DNA of 64,000 bases. Origin: Marinomonas ostreistagni (GTDB taxonomy: Bacteria > Pseudomonadota > Gammaproteobacteria > Pseudomonadales > Marinomonadaceae). How positions within the stretch are numbered: position 1 is the first letter of the stretch; every line of letters begins with the position of its first letter. The stretch lies in assembly GCF_016888445.1 (NCBI RefSeq), contig NZ_JAFEKF010000001.1:930001-994000 (forward strand), in the 5' to 3' direction. Made by a program: the position numbers and the translations under genes. This document shows positions 18,988-29,534 of the stretch, one piece after another. The notes beneath the pieces are model-generated. The model did no database searches and was not told the origin of the DNA. It saw only the letters and a program-made list of their open reading frames with translations.

Positions 18988-19455
18988 ATGAGTGAAACCG
19001 ACACCATGAAGCACAGCGCCGTAATCATAGACCTGGACGGTACTCTGGCAGCATTTAAGCCTGAGCTGTTTCAGCATCTACACCAGGACGGTGACGCCTT
19101 ACCAACAGCCAAGGAACACAATAATATCGCCCCGATGATTGAAGGGATTTATAAGCTTGCTAATCAACTACAAAAGATTGGTGAGAAAATACTACTGTTC
19201 TCGAGCTTGCCAGCCAGCCACTATCACGCTTCGTTAGAGTGGATGCTCAATAACAATATCGCCTTCGATGCTATTTACTGGCCTACCAGCCAAGCCGCCA
19301 AACTGCCCTATGAAGAATGCAAGCAAAGCATTGTTGCGCGCATCAAAGCCGATGGCTATGAGCCATGGTTAGTACTGGATGAACAAGAGCATGTCACCCG
19401 CTCTTGGAAAAAATACGGGCTAGAGTGGTTACACCCTAGCCCGTCAGCCTCTTAA
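18988..19455 (+). CDS. HAD-fold protein resembling polynucleotide kinase 3'-phosphatase domains
   Basis: A protein of about 155 residues with one HAD core and a minimal cap. IIDLDGTLA (about residues 10-18) is motif I; LLFSSLP takes the place of motif II; LVLDEQEHVTRSWKKYG resembles motif IV with the end of phage-type polynucleotide kinase phosphatase domains, which handle damaged RNA/DNA ends. Starts are uncertain: GTG 18967, ATG 18988 or ATG 19006 (MKHSAVIIDLDG). I give 18988. It stands alone. The kinase half of PNK is not present. Confidence 0.7.
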   Translation: MSETDTMKHSAVIIDLDGTLAAFKPELFQHLHQDGDALPTAKEHNNIAPMIEGIYKLANQLQKIGEKILLFSSLPASHYHASLEWMLNNNIAFDAIYWPTSQAAKLPYEECKQSIVARIKADGYEPWLVLDEQEHVTRSWKKYGLEWLHPSPSAS

Positions 19456-19499
19456 CAAATGTTGAGTTCGCAAAAGGACTTGCGTCTACTCAGTAGCAA

Positions 19500-20807
19500 T
19501 TAGTCGTGATGATGCACGATATCCTCTACCACTTCCTGCTCTTCATGCAAGTCTTGTGTGTTATCTGCATGAGGCAAGATTAAGTTCAATACAATCGCCA
19601 CCAGACCACACAGGCTCACACCTTGTAAGTGCCAATCTGAATTACCCAGCGTCATACCACCGATACCAAATACCAGCGTTACCGCCACGATGACCAAATT
19701 ACGCTGCGCAGCTAAATCAACACGCGCTTTGACCAAGATATTCATCCCGACACCGGCAATCGAACCAAACAGCAGAATCATGATACCGCCCATAACAGGC
19801 GTGGGGATGGTCTGTAATAGAGCACCAAACTTAGCAATAAAGGCCAAGCTAATAGCAAAACCGGCTGCCCAAAGCATAATCACAGGGTTAAATGCCTTCG
19901 TTAGCATCACGGCGCCCGTCACTTCAGAGTAAGTTGTATTCGGTGGACCACCAAATAATGACGCCGCAGACGTCGCTAAGCCATCACCCAATAAAGTACG
20001 GTGTAAGCCTGGCTTTTGTACATAGTCTTTACCGGTAATACTACCGATCGCTAGCACATCGCCCACGTGCTCGATCGCAGGTGCAATGGCCACTGGCAAC
20101 ATAAACAAAATCGCCGCCAAGTGGAATTCAGGCATCACAAAGCTTGGCACACTGACCCAGTCGCTAGATTGCACCGCACCAAACTCTACCAACCCAGTCA
20201 ACAAAGACACCACATAACCGACCACAACACCAGCAATAATAGGCACTAAGCGAAACACACCTTTAGCATAGGTTGCCACCAACAAGGTGGTCACCAGCGC
20301 AGGCATAGAGACTAAAATCGCATCCGCATAAGGGAATAATTGTGCTGAGCCATCCCCTGCTTTACCAAGCGCCATGTTGACGGCGACAGGCGCCAAGCCT
20401 AGTCCAATCACCATGATAATTGGGCCCGTGACCACAGGAGGCAATAAGCGATGCAAGAAGCCAGGACCGCGCAAAGCAACTAAAACGGACAGCAGCACAT
20501 AAACTAGACCCGCGCAAAACAGCGCTCCCATGGTGGCAGCCTGCCCCCAGGTTTCTACCGCAAAAATAATCGGCGCGATAAAAGCAAACGATGACCCCAA
20601 AAACACCGGCATTGAGCGCTTGGTGGTCAATTGGAAGATCAAGGTTCCAAGCCCAGCGGTAAACAACGCCACACTCGGATCCAGCCCAGTAATCAAAGGC
20701 ACCAGCACTAAAGAGCCAAATGCCACAAATAGCATTTGTGCGCCCGCCAGTATCAAGCGCCAGCCACTCATCAAGTTATCAGCTTGCGTATTGGTTGATG
20801 TATTCAT
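19500..20807 (-). CDS. uraA: Uracil-xanthine permease (NCS2 family)
   Basis: A 435-residue inner-membrane proton symporter with 12-14 hydrophobic segments. NCS2 marks include the AIEHVGDVLAIG segment with the substrate-binding Glu (about residue 245) and GGPPNTTYSEVTGAVMLTKA (about 290-309). It lies 19 bases after upp on the same strand, which supports uracil as substrate: import by UraA, then conversion to UMP by Upp. Confidence 0.93.
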   Translation of the reverse strand: MNTSTNTQADNLMSGWRLILAGAQMLFVAFGSLVLVPLITGLDPSVALFTAGLGTLIFQLTTKRSMPVFLGSSFAFIAPIIFAVETWGQAATMGALFCAGLVYVLLSVLVALRGPGFLHRLLPPVVTGPIIMVIGLGLAPVAVNMALGKAGDGSAQLFPYADAILVSMPALVTTLLVATYAKGVFRLVPIIAGVVVGYVVSLLTGLVEFGAVQSSDWVSVPSFVMPEFHLAAILFMLPVAIAPAIEHVGDVLAIGSITGKDYVQKPGLHRTLLGDGLATSAASLFGGPPNTTYSEVTGAVMLTKAFNPVIMLWAAGFAISLAFIAKFGALLQTIPTPVMGGIMILLFGSIAGVGMNILVKARVDLAAQRNLVIVAVTLVFGIGGMTLGNSDWHLQGVSLCGLVAIVLNLILPHADNTQDLHEEQEVVEDIVHHHD

Positions 20808-20826
20808 AGGAAATGCTTGCTCTTAA

Positions 20827-21453
20827 TTATTTGGTACCAAAGATCTTATCACCCGCATCACCTAGACCAGGCACAATGTAGCCATTTTCATCTAAATGGC
20901 TGTCCACAGACGCGGTGTAAATGTCTACATCAGGGTGCGCTTCTTGAACTTTCTTAATGCCCTCAGGCGCCGCCACTAGAACCAGTACACGAATCGATGT
21001 ACAACCATTTTCTTTGAGTAGATTGATGGTCGCAATCAGCGAGCCACCGGTTGCCAGCATTGGATCAATTACCAGCGACATACGCTGATCAATATCGCTA
21101 GCAAGCTTATCAAAGTAGCTGACAGGTTCGAGGGTTTCTTCGTCGCGATATAAGCCCACAACACTGATTTTGGCACTCGGAATAAGCTCCAGCACACCAT
21201 CTAGCATGCCGATTCCTGCGCGTAATATCGGCACGACAGTAATTTTCTTACCGCGAATGCGCTGACAAGTCGTCGGTCCGCACCATCCGTCTTGCTCATA
21301 ATCTTCAAGCTCAAGATCCTTTGTGGCTTCATAAGTTAGCAAGTTACCCACCTCAGCGGCCAACAGACGGAACCCGCGCGTACTCATCGCCTGATTACGC
21401 ATCAGACCGATTTTATGTTGAACCAAAGGGTGACGAATTTCATAAACGCTCAT
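20827..21453 (-). CDS. upp: Uracil phosphoribosyltransferase
   Basis: A 208-residue enzyme converting uracil and PRPP to UMP. Recognised by [17 protein letters not shown] at the N-terminus, the PRPP-binding stretch [12 protein letters not shown] (about residues 128-139) and the C-terminal [15 protein letters not shown] start it at ATG 21453 because an AAAGAGG ribosome site sits 5 bases before, and the length then equals E. coli Upp (208); an ATG at 21474 would add seven residues. First gene of upp-uraA. Confidence 0.96.
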   Translation of the reverse strand: MSVYEIRHPLVQHKIGLMRNQAMSTRGFRLLAAEVGNLLTYEATKDLELEDYEQDGWCGPTTCQRIRGKKITVVPILRAGIGMLDGVLELIPSAKISVVGLYRDEETLEPVSYFDKLASDIDQRMSLVIDPMLATGGSLIATINLLKENGCTSIRVLVLVAAPEGIKKVQEAHPDVDIYTASVDSHLDENGYIVPGLGDAGDKIFGTK

Positions 21454-21682
21454 GGAAACCTCTTTAAATGGCACTGTTCTTGACTATTTGGTTATTTTCT
21501 CATAATCAACCGTTTTAATCGACGAAAATGGCCTAATTTTTGCGTTGTTTTTATCACGCCTTTCATTGCCCCGCTCGTCATAATCCAGTAACACAAGTGT
21601 CATACCTTGTTTTGACTCAACGCAGCGGTCTTTGTAGGCCAGCGCCGATACAACCCTTCAAGACCAAACACCACAAATAAAT

Positions 21683-21719
21683 AGTGACACAGGTCATAAC
21701 TTTTGTGATTTTTGTCATA
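21683..21719. promoter_or_regulatory. Two tandem CRP-like sites upstream of the chemoreceptor gene
   Basis: TGTGA-N6-TCATA at 21704-21719 and AGTGA-N6-TCATA at 21683-21698 differ from TGTGA-N6-TCACA at one and two bases and are 21 bp apart, two helical turns. They lie in the 354-base stretch 21454-21807 between divergent upp and the chemoreceptor. The rest of that stretch shows no gene and no convincing -35/-10 pair. Confidence 0.4.
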
Positions 21720-21807
21720 TTGCTGTGTTAATGTTTACATTGAATTACACACAAAACCAAAAAGTAACTATTTGTAATCTCCTATCTCATCCATAGAGGA
21801 AGAAAGA

Positions 21808-23679
21808 ATGCGTTTTAGCCATAAGATTGTAGCGGCCTCAACGTTGCTGTTATTACTAACAGTCGGTTTATTGAGCATACAACAGCTGATCACTGTACGT
21901 GATGAGGTCAAAAGCCTCGTTAGCAGTAGCATCCAAGAATTGGTATTAGGCGTTGAAAACACCATCAACTCCGAAATGAGCAACAGAAAGAATCTTGCCC
22001 AAACCATGGCCGAAACGGTCGAGCTAGATCCAACCAATCGTGATTACGTCAAGCAAGTATTTGAAAAGCCAGCCCTGAAAAATAGCTTCTTATTGACAGG
22101 TTTCGGCTACCAAGAAGATGGCAGCATGGTTGAGAACGGCGATAGCTGGACGCCAGGTGCGGATTACGATCCACGTCAACGTCCTTGGTTTAACTTAGCC
22201 AAAAATGCCGGCAGCCAACAAGTTACCGAACCTTACCTAGATTTGGCCTCAGGCAACATCGTCATTTCGATCGTTAACCCCGTGTATGATAATCAACGAT
22301 TCGTCGGCACCATGTTTTATGACATGGACCTTGGTGGTATGTCTGACCTAGTAAACTCAGTAAACTTGTTTGACAGCGGCTACCTATTTATCGTCACCAG
22401 TAATGGCACAGCCATCGCCCACCCGGATAAACAAGCCAACGGCAAAGAGCTGTCAGAATTACTGCCAGAACTGCAGCTTCAAGAAGGTGAGCACACACTG
22501 GAAATTGATGGTGAAACTCACCTAGTCAATGTAACACGCGATCAACAGCAAGGTTGGTACATCGTCGCGGTTATCAATGAGGCGGAAGCCTTTGCTGCCA
22601 TTGCTAGCTTACGTAACAATGCCATTATTTTTGCGTCGCTGGGCCTATTAATCAGCTTGATCGTATTAACCCTTATGATCAAAACCCTACTGCGCCCGCT
22701 AGAAGGCTTAAACACTGCGATTCAAGACATCTCAAGCGGCGAAGGCGACCTAACCAAACGCATTGAAGTGAGCAACACACCTGAGTTTGCAAGTCTTGCT
22801 TCAGGCTTTAATACGTTCACGCAAAACCTACAAAGTGAAATCCAGCAACTCAAGCAACTTGGCAATGAAATCGTCGCCAGCAGTAATGAAACCGTAGAAG
22901 ACTCTAAGCAGTCAGCGGATGCCACCCGTAAGCAAATGCACGAGCTGGACATGCTCGCAACCGCCATTCACGAAATGGCTATGGCTGCCAATGAAGTGGC
23001 GCAAAGTGCACAAGGCGCCTCTGAAGCCGCTCAAGAAGTCGACCGCAACACAATCGAAGGCTCTAAGATCGTGACCGAAACGTCACAATCGATCGAAGGC
23101 TTATCACAACGCCTTGAGCAAGCGGCGGAACAGGTACAAAACCTAGAAAGCGCCACGTCAAATATCGAAACGATTTTGAGCGTCATCAACGACATCGCCG
23201 ATCAAACCAACCTTCTTGCGCTTAACGCTGCGATCGAAGCCGCCCGCGCAGGTGAATCGGGGCGTGGCTTTGCGGTGGTGGCCGACGAAGTACGTACACT
23301 GGCACAACGCACGCAAGAATCTACCACTGAGATCCGTGGCATGATTGAGAAGCTTCAGGAAGGCTCTGCAGCAGTGTCGGTGGCCATGTCGCAAAGCCGT
23401 AACACCGCAGGTGAAGCCGTTGAAAAAGCGCAATACGCCGATGAAGCGTTGCGCAAAATCAGTAGCGCCATCGAGCACATCAGCGATATGAACATTCAAA
23501 TCGCCTCATCAGCCCAAGAGCAGAGCAATGTGGCAGAAGACATCAGCACCAATGCCGTGAAGATCAAAGATCTTTCGACCACTGTCTCGGAGCTGGCGGA
23601 GTCTTCTAGCAACTCTATGCATAAGCAAAAAGAGAGCATGGAATCGCAAAAAGCTCTACTCGATCGCTTTAAAGTCTAA
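21808..23679 (+). CDS. Methyl-accepting chemotaxis protein with dCache sensor
   Basis: A 623-residue chemoreceptor. Membrane segment 1 is at about residues 8-30; the periplasmic dCache_1 sensor (about 33-270) shows [12 protein letters not shown], the usual motif of the membrane-distal module; membrane segment 2 is about 272-295 and is followed by a HAMP domain (about 297-350) and the signalling coiled coil with the conserved hairpin tip [19 protein letters not shown] (about 467-485). The ligand is unknown; dCache_1 receptors with this motif often sense amino acids or amines. AGAGGAAG precedes the ATG. No other chemotaxis gene is nearby. Confidence 0.93.
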   Translation: MRFSHKIVAASTLLLLLTVGLLSIQQLITVRDEVKSLVSSSIQELVLGVENTINSEMSNRKNLAQTMAETVELDPTNRDYVKQVFEKPALKNSFLLTGFGYQEDGSMVENGDSWTPGADYDPRQRPWFNLAKNAGSQQVTEPYLDLASGNIVISIVNPVYDNQRFVGTMFYDMDLGGMSDLVNSVNLFDSGYLFIVTSNGTAIAHPDKQANGKELSELLPELQLQEGEHTLEIDGETHLVNVTRDQQQGWYIVAVINEAEAFAAIASLRNNAIIFASLGLLISLIVLTLMIKTLLRPLEGLNTAIQDISSGEGDLTKRIEVSNTPEFASLASGFNTFTQNLQSEIQQLKQLGNEIVASSNETVEDSKQSADATRKQMHELDMLATAIHEMAMAANEVAQSAQGASEAAQEVDRNTIEGSKIVTETSQSIEGLSQRLEQAAEQVQNLESATSNIETILSVINDIADQTNLLALNAAIEAARAGESGRGFAVVADEVRTLAQRTQESTTEIRGMIEKLQEGSAAVSVAMSQSRNTAGEAVEKAQYADEALRKISSAIEHISDMNIQIASSAQEQSNVAEDISTNAVKIKDLSTTVSELAESSSNSMHKQKESMESQKALLDRFKV

Positions 23680-23691
23680 CTTTTAGCCATC

Positions 23692-23724
23692 ACAAAAAAC
23701 GCGACCTTGGGTCGCGTTTTTTGT
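23692..23724. terminator. Bidirectional intrinsic terminator after the chemoreceptor gene
   Basis: ACAAAAAACGCGAC, loop CTTGG, GTCGCGTTTTTTGT form a perfect 14-base stem with A and T runs on both sides, between the chemoreceptor and the convergent LOG gene. Confidence 0.92.
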
Positions 23725-23748
23725 ATCGGCAGCGCAAGCGCTAAGACT

Positions 23749-24309
23749 TTACGTCCACTTTTGCTGTGGCGGCTCATACGCTTTAATACCATCGATCAGC
23801 TGCTCAGGCGTATTTACCCGCAAGACCATATCGACGTACTGCTGTTTGACAAAGCCCGCATCACTCATATTTTGGACCATTGCCAACAATGGCTCATAAA
23901 AGCCTTCGACATTATAAAAAGCACACGGCTTTTGATGATGCCCAAGTTGCGCCCAAGTCCACACCTCGAAGATTTCTTCCAGTGTACCCACACCGCCAGG
24001 CAGTGCGACAAAGGCATCTGCCATCTCAGCCATGGCGGCTTTACGCTCATGCATGTCTTTGACAATCTTGAGCTCAGTGATACCTTCATGGCCGATCTCA
24101 CGATGCTTCAGATGCTGTGGGATAACACCGTAGACTCGGCCACCATTCTCCATGACCGCATCAGCGATGGTCCCCATCAGACCGACTTTGCCACCGCCAT
24201 AAACGATATCAATGCCCTGCTCAGCGAAAAACTTACCCAACGCCTTGGTTGCGGCGGTGTACTCTGGATGATTGCCGCTACTTGAGCCGCAATAGACTGC
24301 AATCTTCAT
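23749..24309 (-). CDS. LOG family phosphoribohydrolase (TIGR00730)
   Basis: A 186-residue Rossmann-like protein of the LOG/TIGR00730 family, which splits the N-glycosidic bond of cytokinin nucleotides or AMP-like nucleotides. The diagnostic motif PGGVGTLEEIFE (about residues 104-115) is present, with VYGGGKVGLMG (about 37-47) and the N-terminal IAVYCGSSSG. The natural substrate in bacteria is often unclear. Single gene, convergent with the chemoreceptor. Confidence 0.9.
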   Translation of the reverse strand: MKIAVYCGSSSGNHPEYTAATKALGKFFAEQGIDIVYGGGKVGLMGTIADAVMENGGRVYGVIPQHLKHREIGHEGITELKIVKDMHERKAAMAEMADAFVALPGGVGTLEEIFEVWTWAQLGHHQKPCAFYNVEGFYEPLLAMVQNMSDAGFVKQQYVDMVLRVNTPEQLIDGIKAYEPPQQKWT

Positions 24310-24399
24310 ACAGATTTGATCCTTGCATGATTAAATAAAACGCTAGCCTCCCTTAATTTGCCGTCCTTGGCAAGCGTATTAAGAGCACCTATGACGCTG

Positions 24400-24819
24400 T
24401 TAGTGCTGCATAAAGCCGTATGACCCGTCCATCATATGACCATCCTCACCCTTGGCTTTCCAATGCACTTGATAAGTATCCGGTTCAAGGCTTGGTAAGT
24501 TAACGTTGAACTCCTCACTCGCAGCACCACCGCGCTTATACTTTATCGCCACTGGCTTGCCGTCGGAACCGATCAACTTAACGTTCATCACGCGCACTGG
24601 ATGTTTGAAGTGCATTGATAACTGCGCAACAGGTTCCATCATCATGGCACCATCTTTAGGATACGTGCTGTGCATCATACTGTGTGCGCCAGAGCTATGC
24701 GCCATCTTGCTGTGATCCATACCACTGTGATCCATACCACCGTGATCCGCTTGTTGCGCCATGGTCACGCTCGATACCACGACCGCTAGCGCTGCTACAG
24801 ACATTTTCATTACGCTCAT
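24400..24819 (-). CDS. CopC-like periplasmic copper-binding protein
   Basis: A 139-residue exported protein with a signal peptide (about residues 1-21), a Met/His-rich tract GGMDHSGMDHSKMAHSSG (about 27-44), and a CopC/YobA-like immunoglobulin fold (about 55-138) including MHFKHPVRVMNVKL and YQVHWKAKGEDGH, whose His and Met residues would bind copper in the periplasm. It is the last gene of the cus operon, 62 bases after cusA. Confidence 0.85.
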   Translation of the reverse strand: MSVMKMSVAALAVVVSSVTMAQQADHGGMDHSGMDHSKMAHSSGAHSMMHSTYPKDGAMMMEPVAQLSMHFKHPVRVMNVKLIGSDGKPVAIKYKRGGAASEEFNVNLPSLEPDTYQVHWKAKGEDGHMMDGSYGFMQH

Positions 24820-24881
24820 ACTCTTTCTCCTATCCTTACTTGTCTTGATATGACGGACACATCAACTGCGTCCTGAATTCG

Positions 24882-27800
24882 TTAACGTCTGGCCAGCTCA
24901 AAACGCTTCCAGAGGTAATACACTGCCGGCAATACCACCAAGGTCAGCACCACCGCACTGATCATGCCGCCCACCATAGGCGCAGCAATCCGACTCATCA
25001 CTTCAGAGCCTGTGCCACTGGCAAACAAAATAGGCAACAACCCTAGAATAATCGACGCGGACGTCATCATCACCGGACGTACGCGCAGACCTGCACCATG
25101 CACGACCGCCTCTTTTAAGCGTTCAAATTGAGCTTCTTTGCTCAAATTCGGCAGCTCCTCCAGTAAGCTCTGCCACGCCTGATTGAGATACACCAACATA
25201 ATCACACCGATCTCTACCGCCACACCTGCCAACGCGATAAAGCCCACGCCGACCGCGACCGAGAAATTAAACCCTAAGACGTACATCAGCCAGACACTGC
25301 CCACTAAGGCAAACGGCAAGGTACCCATAATAATGGCCACCTCCATCACCGAGCGGAAATTGAGGTATAGCAGCAAAACAATGATGGCAATCGTCAGTGG
25401 CACCACATAGGTGAGCTTTTGTTTCGCGCGTTCCATATATTCATACTGTCCCGACCAGTTCAGCGAATAGCCCGCAGGCAGGTCAATCTGTTCTGCAACA
25501 ACCGCCTTGGCATGCTCCACATAACGTCCTAAATCCATGCCATCGATGTCCACAAAGGTCCACCCGTTCAGACGTGCATTTTCACTCTTAATCCCTGGCG
25601 GGCCTGACTCTAAATAGATGTCTGCTACATCACCTAGAGCGATTCGCTGACCGCTTGGTGTCACGATTGGTAACAACGCCAACTGCTCTGGCGAGTCACG
25701 ATACGATTGCGGGTAACGGATATTAATCGGATAGCGCTCTAAGCCCTCTACCGTGGTTGCCACATTCATGCCGCCGACCACTGAGGCCACCAGCTGTTGC
25801 ACATCTTGGATATTAAGTCCGTAGCGTGCCGCCTTGGCGCGTTGAATATCCACCTTGATATAGCGCCCGCCCGCGACGCGCTCGGAGTACACAGAAGCTG
25901 TCCCCTCTAACTCGCCAATGACCTGCTCAAGTTGTTGGCCAATATCTTGGATCACCGCCAAATCCGGCCCAGCCACTTTGACGCCCACAGGCGTTTTGAT
26001 CCCTGTCGCCAACATATCGATACGGGTTTTGATTGGCATAACCCAAGCATTGGTCACGCCAGGCAGTTGTACCAATTGATCAAACTCTTGTTTAAGTGAT
26101 TCAGTCGTCACGCCTTCGCGCCATTGAGATTGAGGCTTTAACTGAATAAAGGTCTCAATCATCGTCAGCGGTGCGGGGTCCGTCGCGGTTTCAGCTCGCC
26201 CAACCTTACCAAATACCGTCTCTACTTCTGGCACCGTCGCAATCAACTTATTAGTCTGCTGCAAAGTCTGGCGCGCTTGACCGATTGAGATCCCTGGGTA
26301 GGTGGTCGGCATATACATTAAATCGCCTTCGTCCAAATTCGGAATAAACTCACTGCCCAATTTGTCCAATGGCCACATGCCTACGGCAAACACACACAAC
26401 GCCGCCACTATGGTGACCTTAGGGTATTTAAGTGCCTGCTTTAACACCGGCAAATACAGTGCCGTCAGACCACGGTTGACGGGGTTTTTATGCTCAGGCA
26501 ACACCTTACCGCGCACAAAATAGCCCATCAGCACTGGCACCAAGGTAATCGCTAACGCTGCAGAGGCCGCCATAGCATAGGTTTTGGTGTACGCCAGCGG
26601 TCCAAACATGCGCCCTTCTTGGGACTCGAGGGTAAACACCGGCACAAAGCTCACGGTAATAATCAGCAGACTAAAGAACAGCGCGGGGCCGACTTCAGAA
26701 GCGGCTTTGGCCACCACTTGCCAGCGATTTTCGCGAGTTAGCGGGGTTTTTTCCATATGTTTGTGGAGGTTTTCGATCATCACAATGGCGCCATCGATCA
26801 TCGCACCAATAGCGATTGCAATACCGCCCAAGGACATAATGTTGGCATTGATGCCTTGCCAGTGCATCACCACAAATGCCGCCAAGATTCCCACGGGCAA
26901 ACTGATGATCGCCACTAATGACGAGCGCACATGGAACAAAAACAGCACACACACCAAGGCAACCACAATAAATTCTTCGATCAGCTTCGACCAAAGATTA
27001 TCGACTGCACTTTCAATCAAGCCTGATCGATCGTACACCGTCACCACCTCAACCCCTGGTGGCAAGCTGGCTTTAAGCGTTTCTAATTTGGCTTTGACAC
27101 CATCAATGGTTTGCTGCGCGTTTTCACCAAAACGCATCACCACCACACCACCGACGGCTTCCCCTTCGCCATTAAGCTCGGCGACGCCGCGGCGCATTTG
27201 TGGACCGATCACAATATCGGCCACTTCTTTAAGCAAGATCGGCACACCGCGCTCACTGGCCCCTAAAGGGATGTTTTCAAGATCCGCAACGCTTTGTATG
27301 TAGCCAGAAGTACGCACCATATACTCGGCTTCAGCCATCTCAATAACAGACGCACCGACTTCTTGGTTACCACGCTCAATCGCCGTTTTGATATGACTCA
27401 GCGGGATATCAAAAGCGCGCAGCTTTTCTGGGTTAACCTGAACTTGGTACTGCTTCACCATGCCGCCAATCGGCGCCACTTCGGACACACCAGGCACGGT
27501 TTGCAGCTCATACTTCAAAAACCAATCTTGCAGTGAGCGCAGTTCACTCAAGTCGTGCTGTCCAGTGCGATCGACCAAGGCGTAAAGGTACACCCAGCCC
27601 ACGCCCGTAGCATCAGGACCAAGCTGCGGCCGAGCATTGTTAGGCAATTCTGGAGCGACTTGACTCAAGTACTCCAGCACACGACTGCGCGCCCAATACA
27701 TATCCGTGTCTTCATCAAAAATGACGTAGACATAGGAATCCCCAAAAAATGAGAAGCCGCGCACTGTTTGCGCACCGGGCACTGACAACATGGCCGTTGT

Positions 27801-28007
27801 CAGCGGATAGGTCACCTGATCCTCGACCACTTGCGGCGCCTGGCCGGGGTAGCTGGTTTTGACGATCACTTGTACATCAGACAAATCGGGGATCGCGTCC
27901 ACCGGTGTTTGCTTGACCGAATACAGGCCAAGTCCGACAATCATCAAGCTGGCCAGTAACACCAAAAAGCGATTATGGATTGACCAATGAATAATGGCAT
28001 GAATCAT
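24882..28007 (-). CDS. cusA: Copper/silver efflux RND pump CusA
   Basis: A 1041-residue inner-membrane RND transporter of the heavy-metal (HME) type that moves Cu(I)/Ag(I) to the outside using the proton gradient. It has the two large periplasmic loops and twelve membrane segments of the family. The three methionines of the metal site of E. coli CusA are kept: [12 protein letters not shown] (about residue 570), [11 protein letters not shown] (about 620) and [12 protein letters not shown] (about 670). Proton relay region [16 protein letters not shown] is present. Nine bases separate it from cusB. Confidence 0.96.
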   Translation of the reverse strand: MIHAIIHWSIHNRFLVLLASLMIVGLGLYSVKQTPVDAIPDLSDVQVIVKTSYPGQAPQVVEDQVTYPLTTAMLSVPGAQTVRGFSFFGDSYVYVIFDEDTDMYWARSRVLEYLSQVAPELPNNARPQLGPDATGVGWVYLYALVDRTGQHDLSELRSLQDWFLKYELQTVPGVSEVAPIGGMVKQYQVQVNPEKLRAFDIPLSHIKTAIERGNQEVGASVIEMAEAEYMVRTSGYIQSVADLENIPLGASERGVPILLKEVADIVIGPQMRRGVAELNGEGEAVGGVVVMRFGENAQQTIDGVKAKLETLKASLPPGVEVVTVYDRSGLIESAVDNLWSKLIEEFIVVALVCVLFLFHVRSSLVAIISLPVGILAAFVVMHWQGINANIMSLGGIAIAIGAMIDGAIVMIENLHKHMEKTPLTRENRWQVVAKAASEVGPALFFSLLIITVSFVPVFTLESQEGRMFGPLAYTKTYAMAASAALAITLVPVLMGYFVRGKVLPEHKNPVNRGLTALYLPVLKQALKYPKVTIVAALCVFAVGMWPLDKLGSEFIPNLDEGDLMYMPTTYPGISIGQARQTLQQTNKLIATVPEVETVFGKVGRAETATDPAPLTMIETFIQLKPQSQWREGVTTESLKQEFDQLVQLPGVTNAWVMPIKTRIDMLATGIKTPVGVKVAGPDLAVIQDIGQQLEQVIGELEGTASVYSERVAGGRYIKVDIQRAKAARYGLNIQDVQQLVASVVGGMNVATTVEGLERYPINIRYPQSYRDSPEQLALLPIVTPSGQRIALGDVADIYLESGPPGIKSENARLNGWTFVDIDGMDLGRYVEHAKAVVAEQIDLPAGYSLNWSGQYEYMERAKQKLTYVVPLTIAIIVLLLYLNFRSVMEVAIIMGTLPFALVGSVWLMYVLGFNFSVAVGVGFIALAGVAVEIGVIMLVYLNQAWQSLLEELPNLSKEAQFERLKEAVVHGAGLRVRPVMMTSASIILGLLPILFASGTGSEVMSRIAAPMVGGMISAVVLTLVVLPAVYYLWKRFELARR

Positions 28008-28016
28008 AAGCGCTCC

Positions 28017-29534
28017 TTACAGCTCATCGGTGGCATAAAAATCACTTACGCTATAGCGCGTGCTACTTTCGCGAATGATTTCTAGCTGCAAAGGCGTGTC
28101 TAGCGGCACGGCCTCAAGCTCAAGCCATTCGGCGGCATAAAAGTCCATTGTCATCTCTGGCCAGTCCCATTCTGGTATGGGCCCATGATTGACATTTAGC
28201 TTACCGTTCGCTGTATCGATGCTGTTGACACTTGCCTTGACCCAAACGTTTTCTGGCACCGTCTCGACATCAGCTTGTTGCTCAGTCTGCGCCATCTCAG
28301 CCATCTCCATATCCGACATTTCGGCATGCTCGCTTGAGCTTGCCATGCGTTTGAAGTCCGACGTTTTGCTCGACTCAGAATCCAACAAAAACTGCGCGGA
28401 GGTCACCACTCGATCGCCATCTTTTAGGCCCGATAAGATCTGCGCTTGGCTTTCGCTGAAAGCGCCTACTTCAACCGCAATCGATTTAAAGCGTCCCTCT
28501 CCCAGCGCCAATACCACACGCTGCTGATCCGCGCCTCGAATCACCGCCTCTTTCGGCACTAATAAAGCATCCGCTGGCCCCTTGGCAGCAATGTTAATGT
28601 GGGCAAACATTTTGGGCTTTAAGCGCCCTTCAGGGTTATCCAAGCGCACTCGTACTTTTAAGGTGCGAGTAGTCGGATCCAAGGTTGGATAGATAAAGTC
28701 CACTTCGCTTTGAAAGCTTTGACCAGGCAAAAAATCCAACTTAGCCGTCACTGGCTGACCGACTCTGACCCAGCTCGCCTGACGCTCAAACACTTCTGCC
28801 TCAAGCCAGAGCTCAGATAAGTTTGCAATCGACATCAAGGTTTTACTGGGCGTGACATAGAAACCATCTTGAATTGATAAGTTGTCCACCACGCCCGCGC
28901 GAGGCGCATAAAAGCGCACGGCCTGAGACACTTTTCGCGTTTGCTCTAAGCGCTCAATAAAGCGCTGTGGCACCTGCAGCGCCTGCAAACGCTCGCGTGC
29001 GGCTTTGACCATACGGCTGTCGCGCCGATTCAAAGCGAATACAAACTCTTCTTGCGCATTCACCAACGTCGGTGAATACAGATCAAATAAAGGGGCGTCT
29101 TTGGCCACTTGTGCGCCATTGTCTTTGATAAAACTCTTTTCAACCCAGCCCTCGACGCGCGGATGCACATGCGAAATTTGTTCTTCGTTGTAATCCAAGT
29201 AACCTACGGAGCGAATTTGCGTGCTTAACTGACCGCGCTCAGCAAGCGCCGTACGTACGCCTAAATTATTGACCACTTCTGGCGCGATAGACACTGTGCC
29301 TGCGCCCATTTGCGCGCCACCTTCGTCGCCATAAAACGGAATCAAGTCCATGCCCATCGGCGATTTACCTGGCTCATCCCGACGATAGTTAGGATCCATC
29401 GGCGCCACCCAATAAAGTGGCTCTTTTTCACTGCTCGTGGCTGTTGACTCGGTCTCACTTGGCGCTATCTGTAGCGCGCCGTAGGTCAATGCGCCGCCCA
29501 AAGCCATGGCGGCAATTAATGGCAAAACTTTCAT
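28017..29534 (-). CDS. cusB: CusB membrane fusion protein with fused metal-binding ends
   Basis: A 505-residue periplasmic adaptor linking CusA and CusC. After an N-terminal membrane anchor (about residues 1-22) comes a short heavy-metal-binding domain (YWVAPMDPNYRRDEPG, then MGMDLIPFY; about 41-70), then barrel-sandwich, helical hairpin and beta-barrel parts to about 400. A Met/His-rich linker leads to a CusF-like domain (about 425-500) that keeps the copper ligands of CusF: His in NVNHGPIPE, Trp in DWPEMT and the two Met of EMTMDF. The pump thus carries its own chaperone domain. It overlaps the upstream cusC by 4 bases. Confidence 0.95.
   Translation of the reverse strand: MKVLPLIAAMALGGALTYGALQIAPSETESTATSSEKEPLYWVAPMDPNYRRDEPGKSPMGMDLIPFYGDEGGAQMGAGTVSIAPEVVNNLGVRTALAERGQLSTQIRSVGYLDYNEEQISHVHPRVEGWVEKSFIKDNGAQVAKDAPLFDLYSPTLVNAQEEFVFALNRRDSRMVKAARERLQALQVPQRFIERLEQTRKVSQAVRFYAPRAGVVDNLSIQDGFYVTPSKTLMSIANLSELWLEAEVFERQASWVRVGQPVTAKLDFLPGQSFQSEVDFIYPTLDPTTRTLKVRVRLDNPEGRLKPKMFAHINIAAKGPADALLVPKEAVIRGADQQRVVLALGEGRFKSIAVEVGAFSESQAQILSGLKDGDRVVTSAQFLLDSESSKTSDFKRMASSSEHAEMSDMEMAEMAQTEQQADVETVPENVWVKASVNSIDTANGKLNVNHGPIPEWDWPEMTMDFYAAEWLELEAVPLDTPLQLEIIRESSTRYSVSDFYATDEL

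Noticed and set aside
21475..21807. Flagellar sigma-28 promoter for the chemoreceptor
   Set aside because: A GCCGATAC sequence lies near 21643, but no TAAA-type -35 box is at the right distance.
23707..24285. Plus-strand open frame of 192 codons opposite the LOG gene
   Set aside because: It begins in the terminator after the chemoreceptor and runs antisense to a well-conserved enzyme.
26584..27303. Plus-strand open frame of 239 codons opposite cusA
   Set aside because: Antisense shadow of a clearly coding gene; the composition (Ser/Thr/Ile-rich) is typical of a reversed frame.
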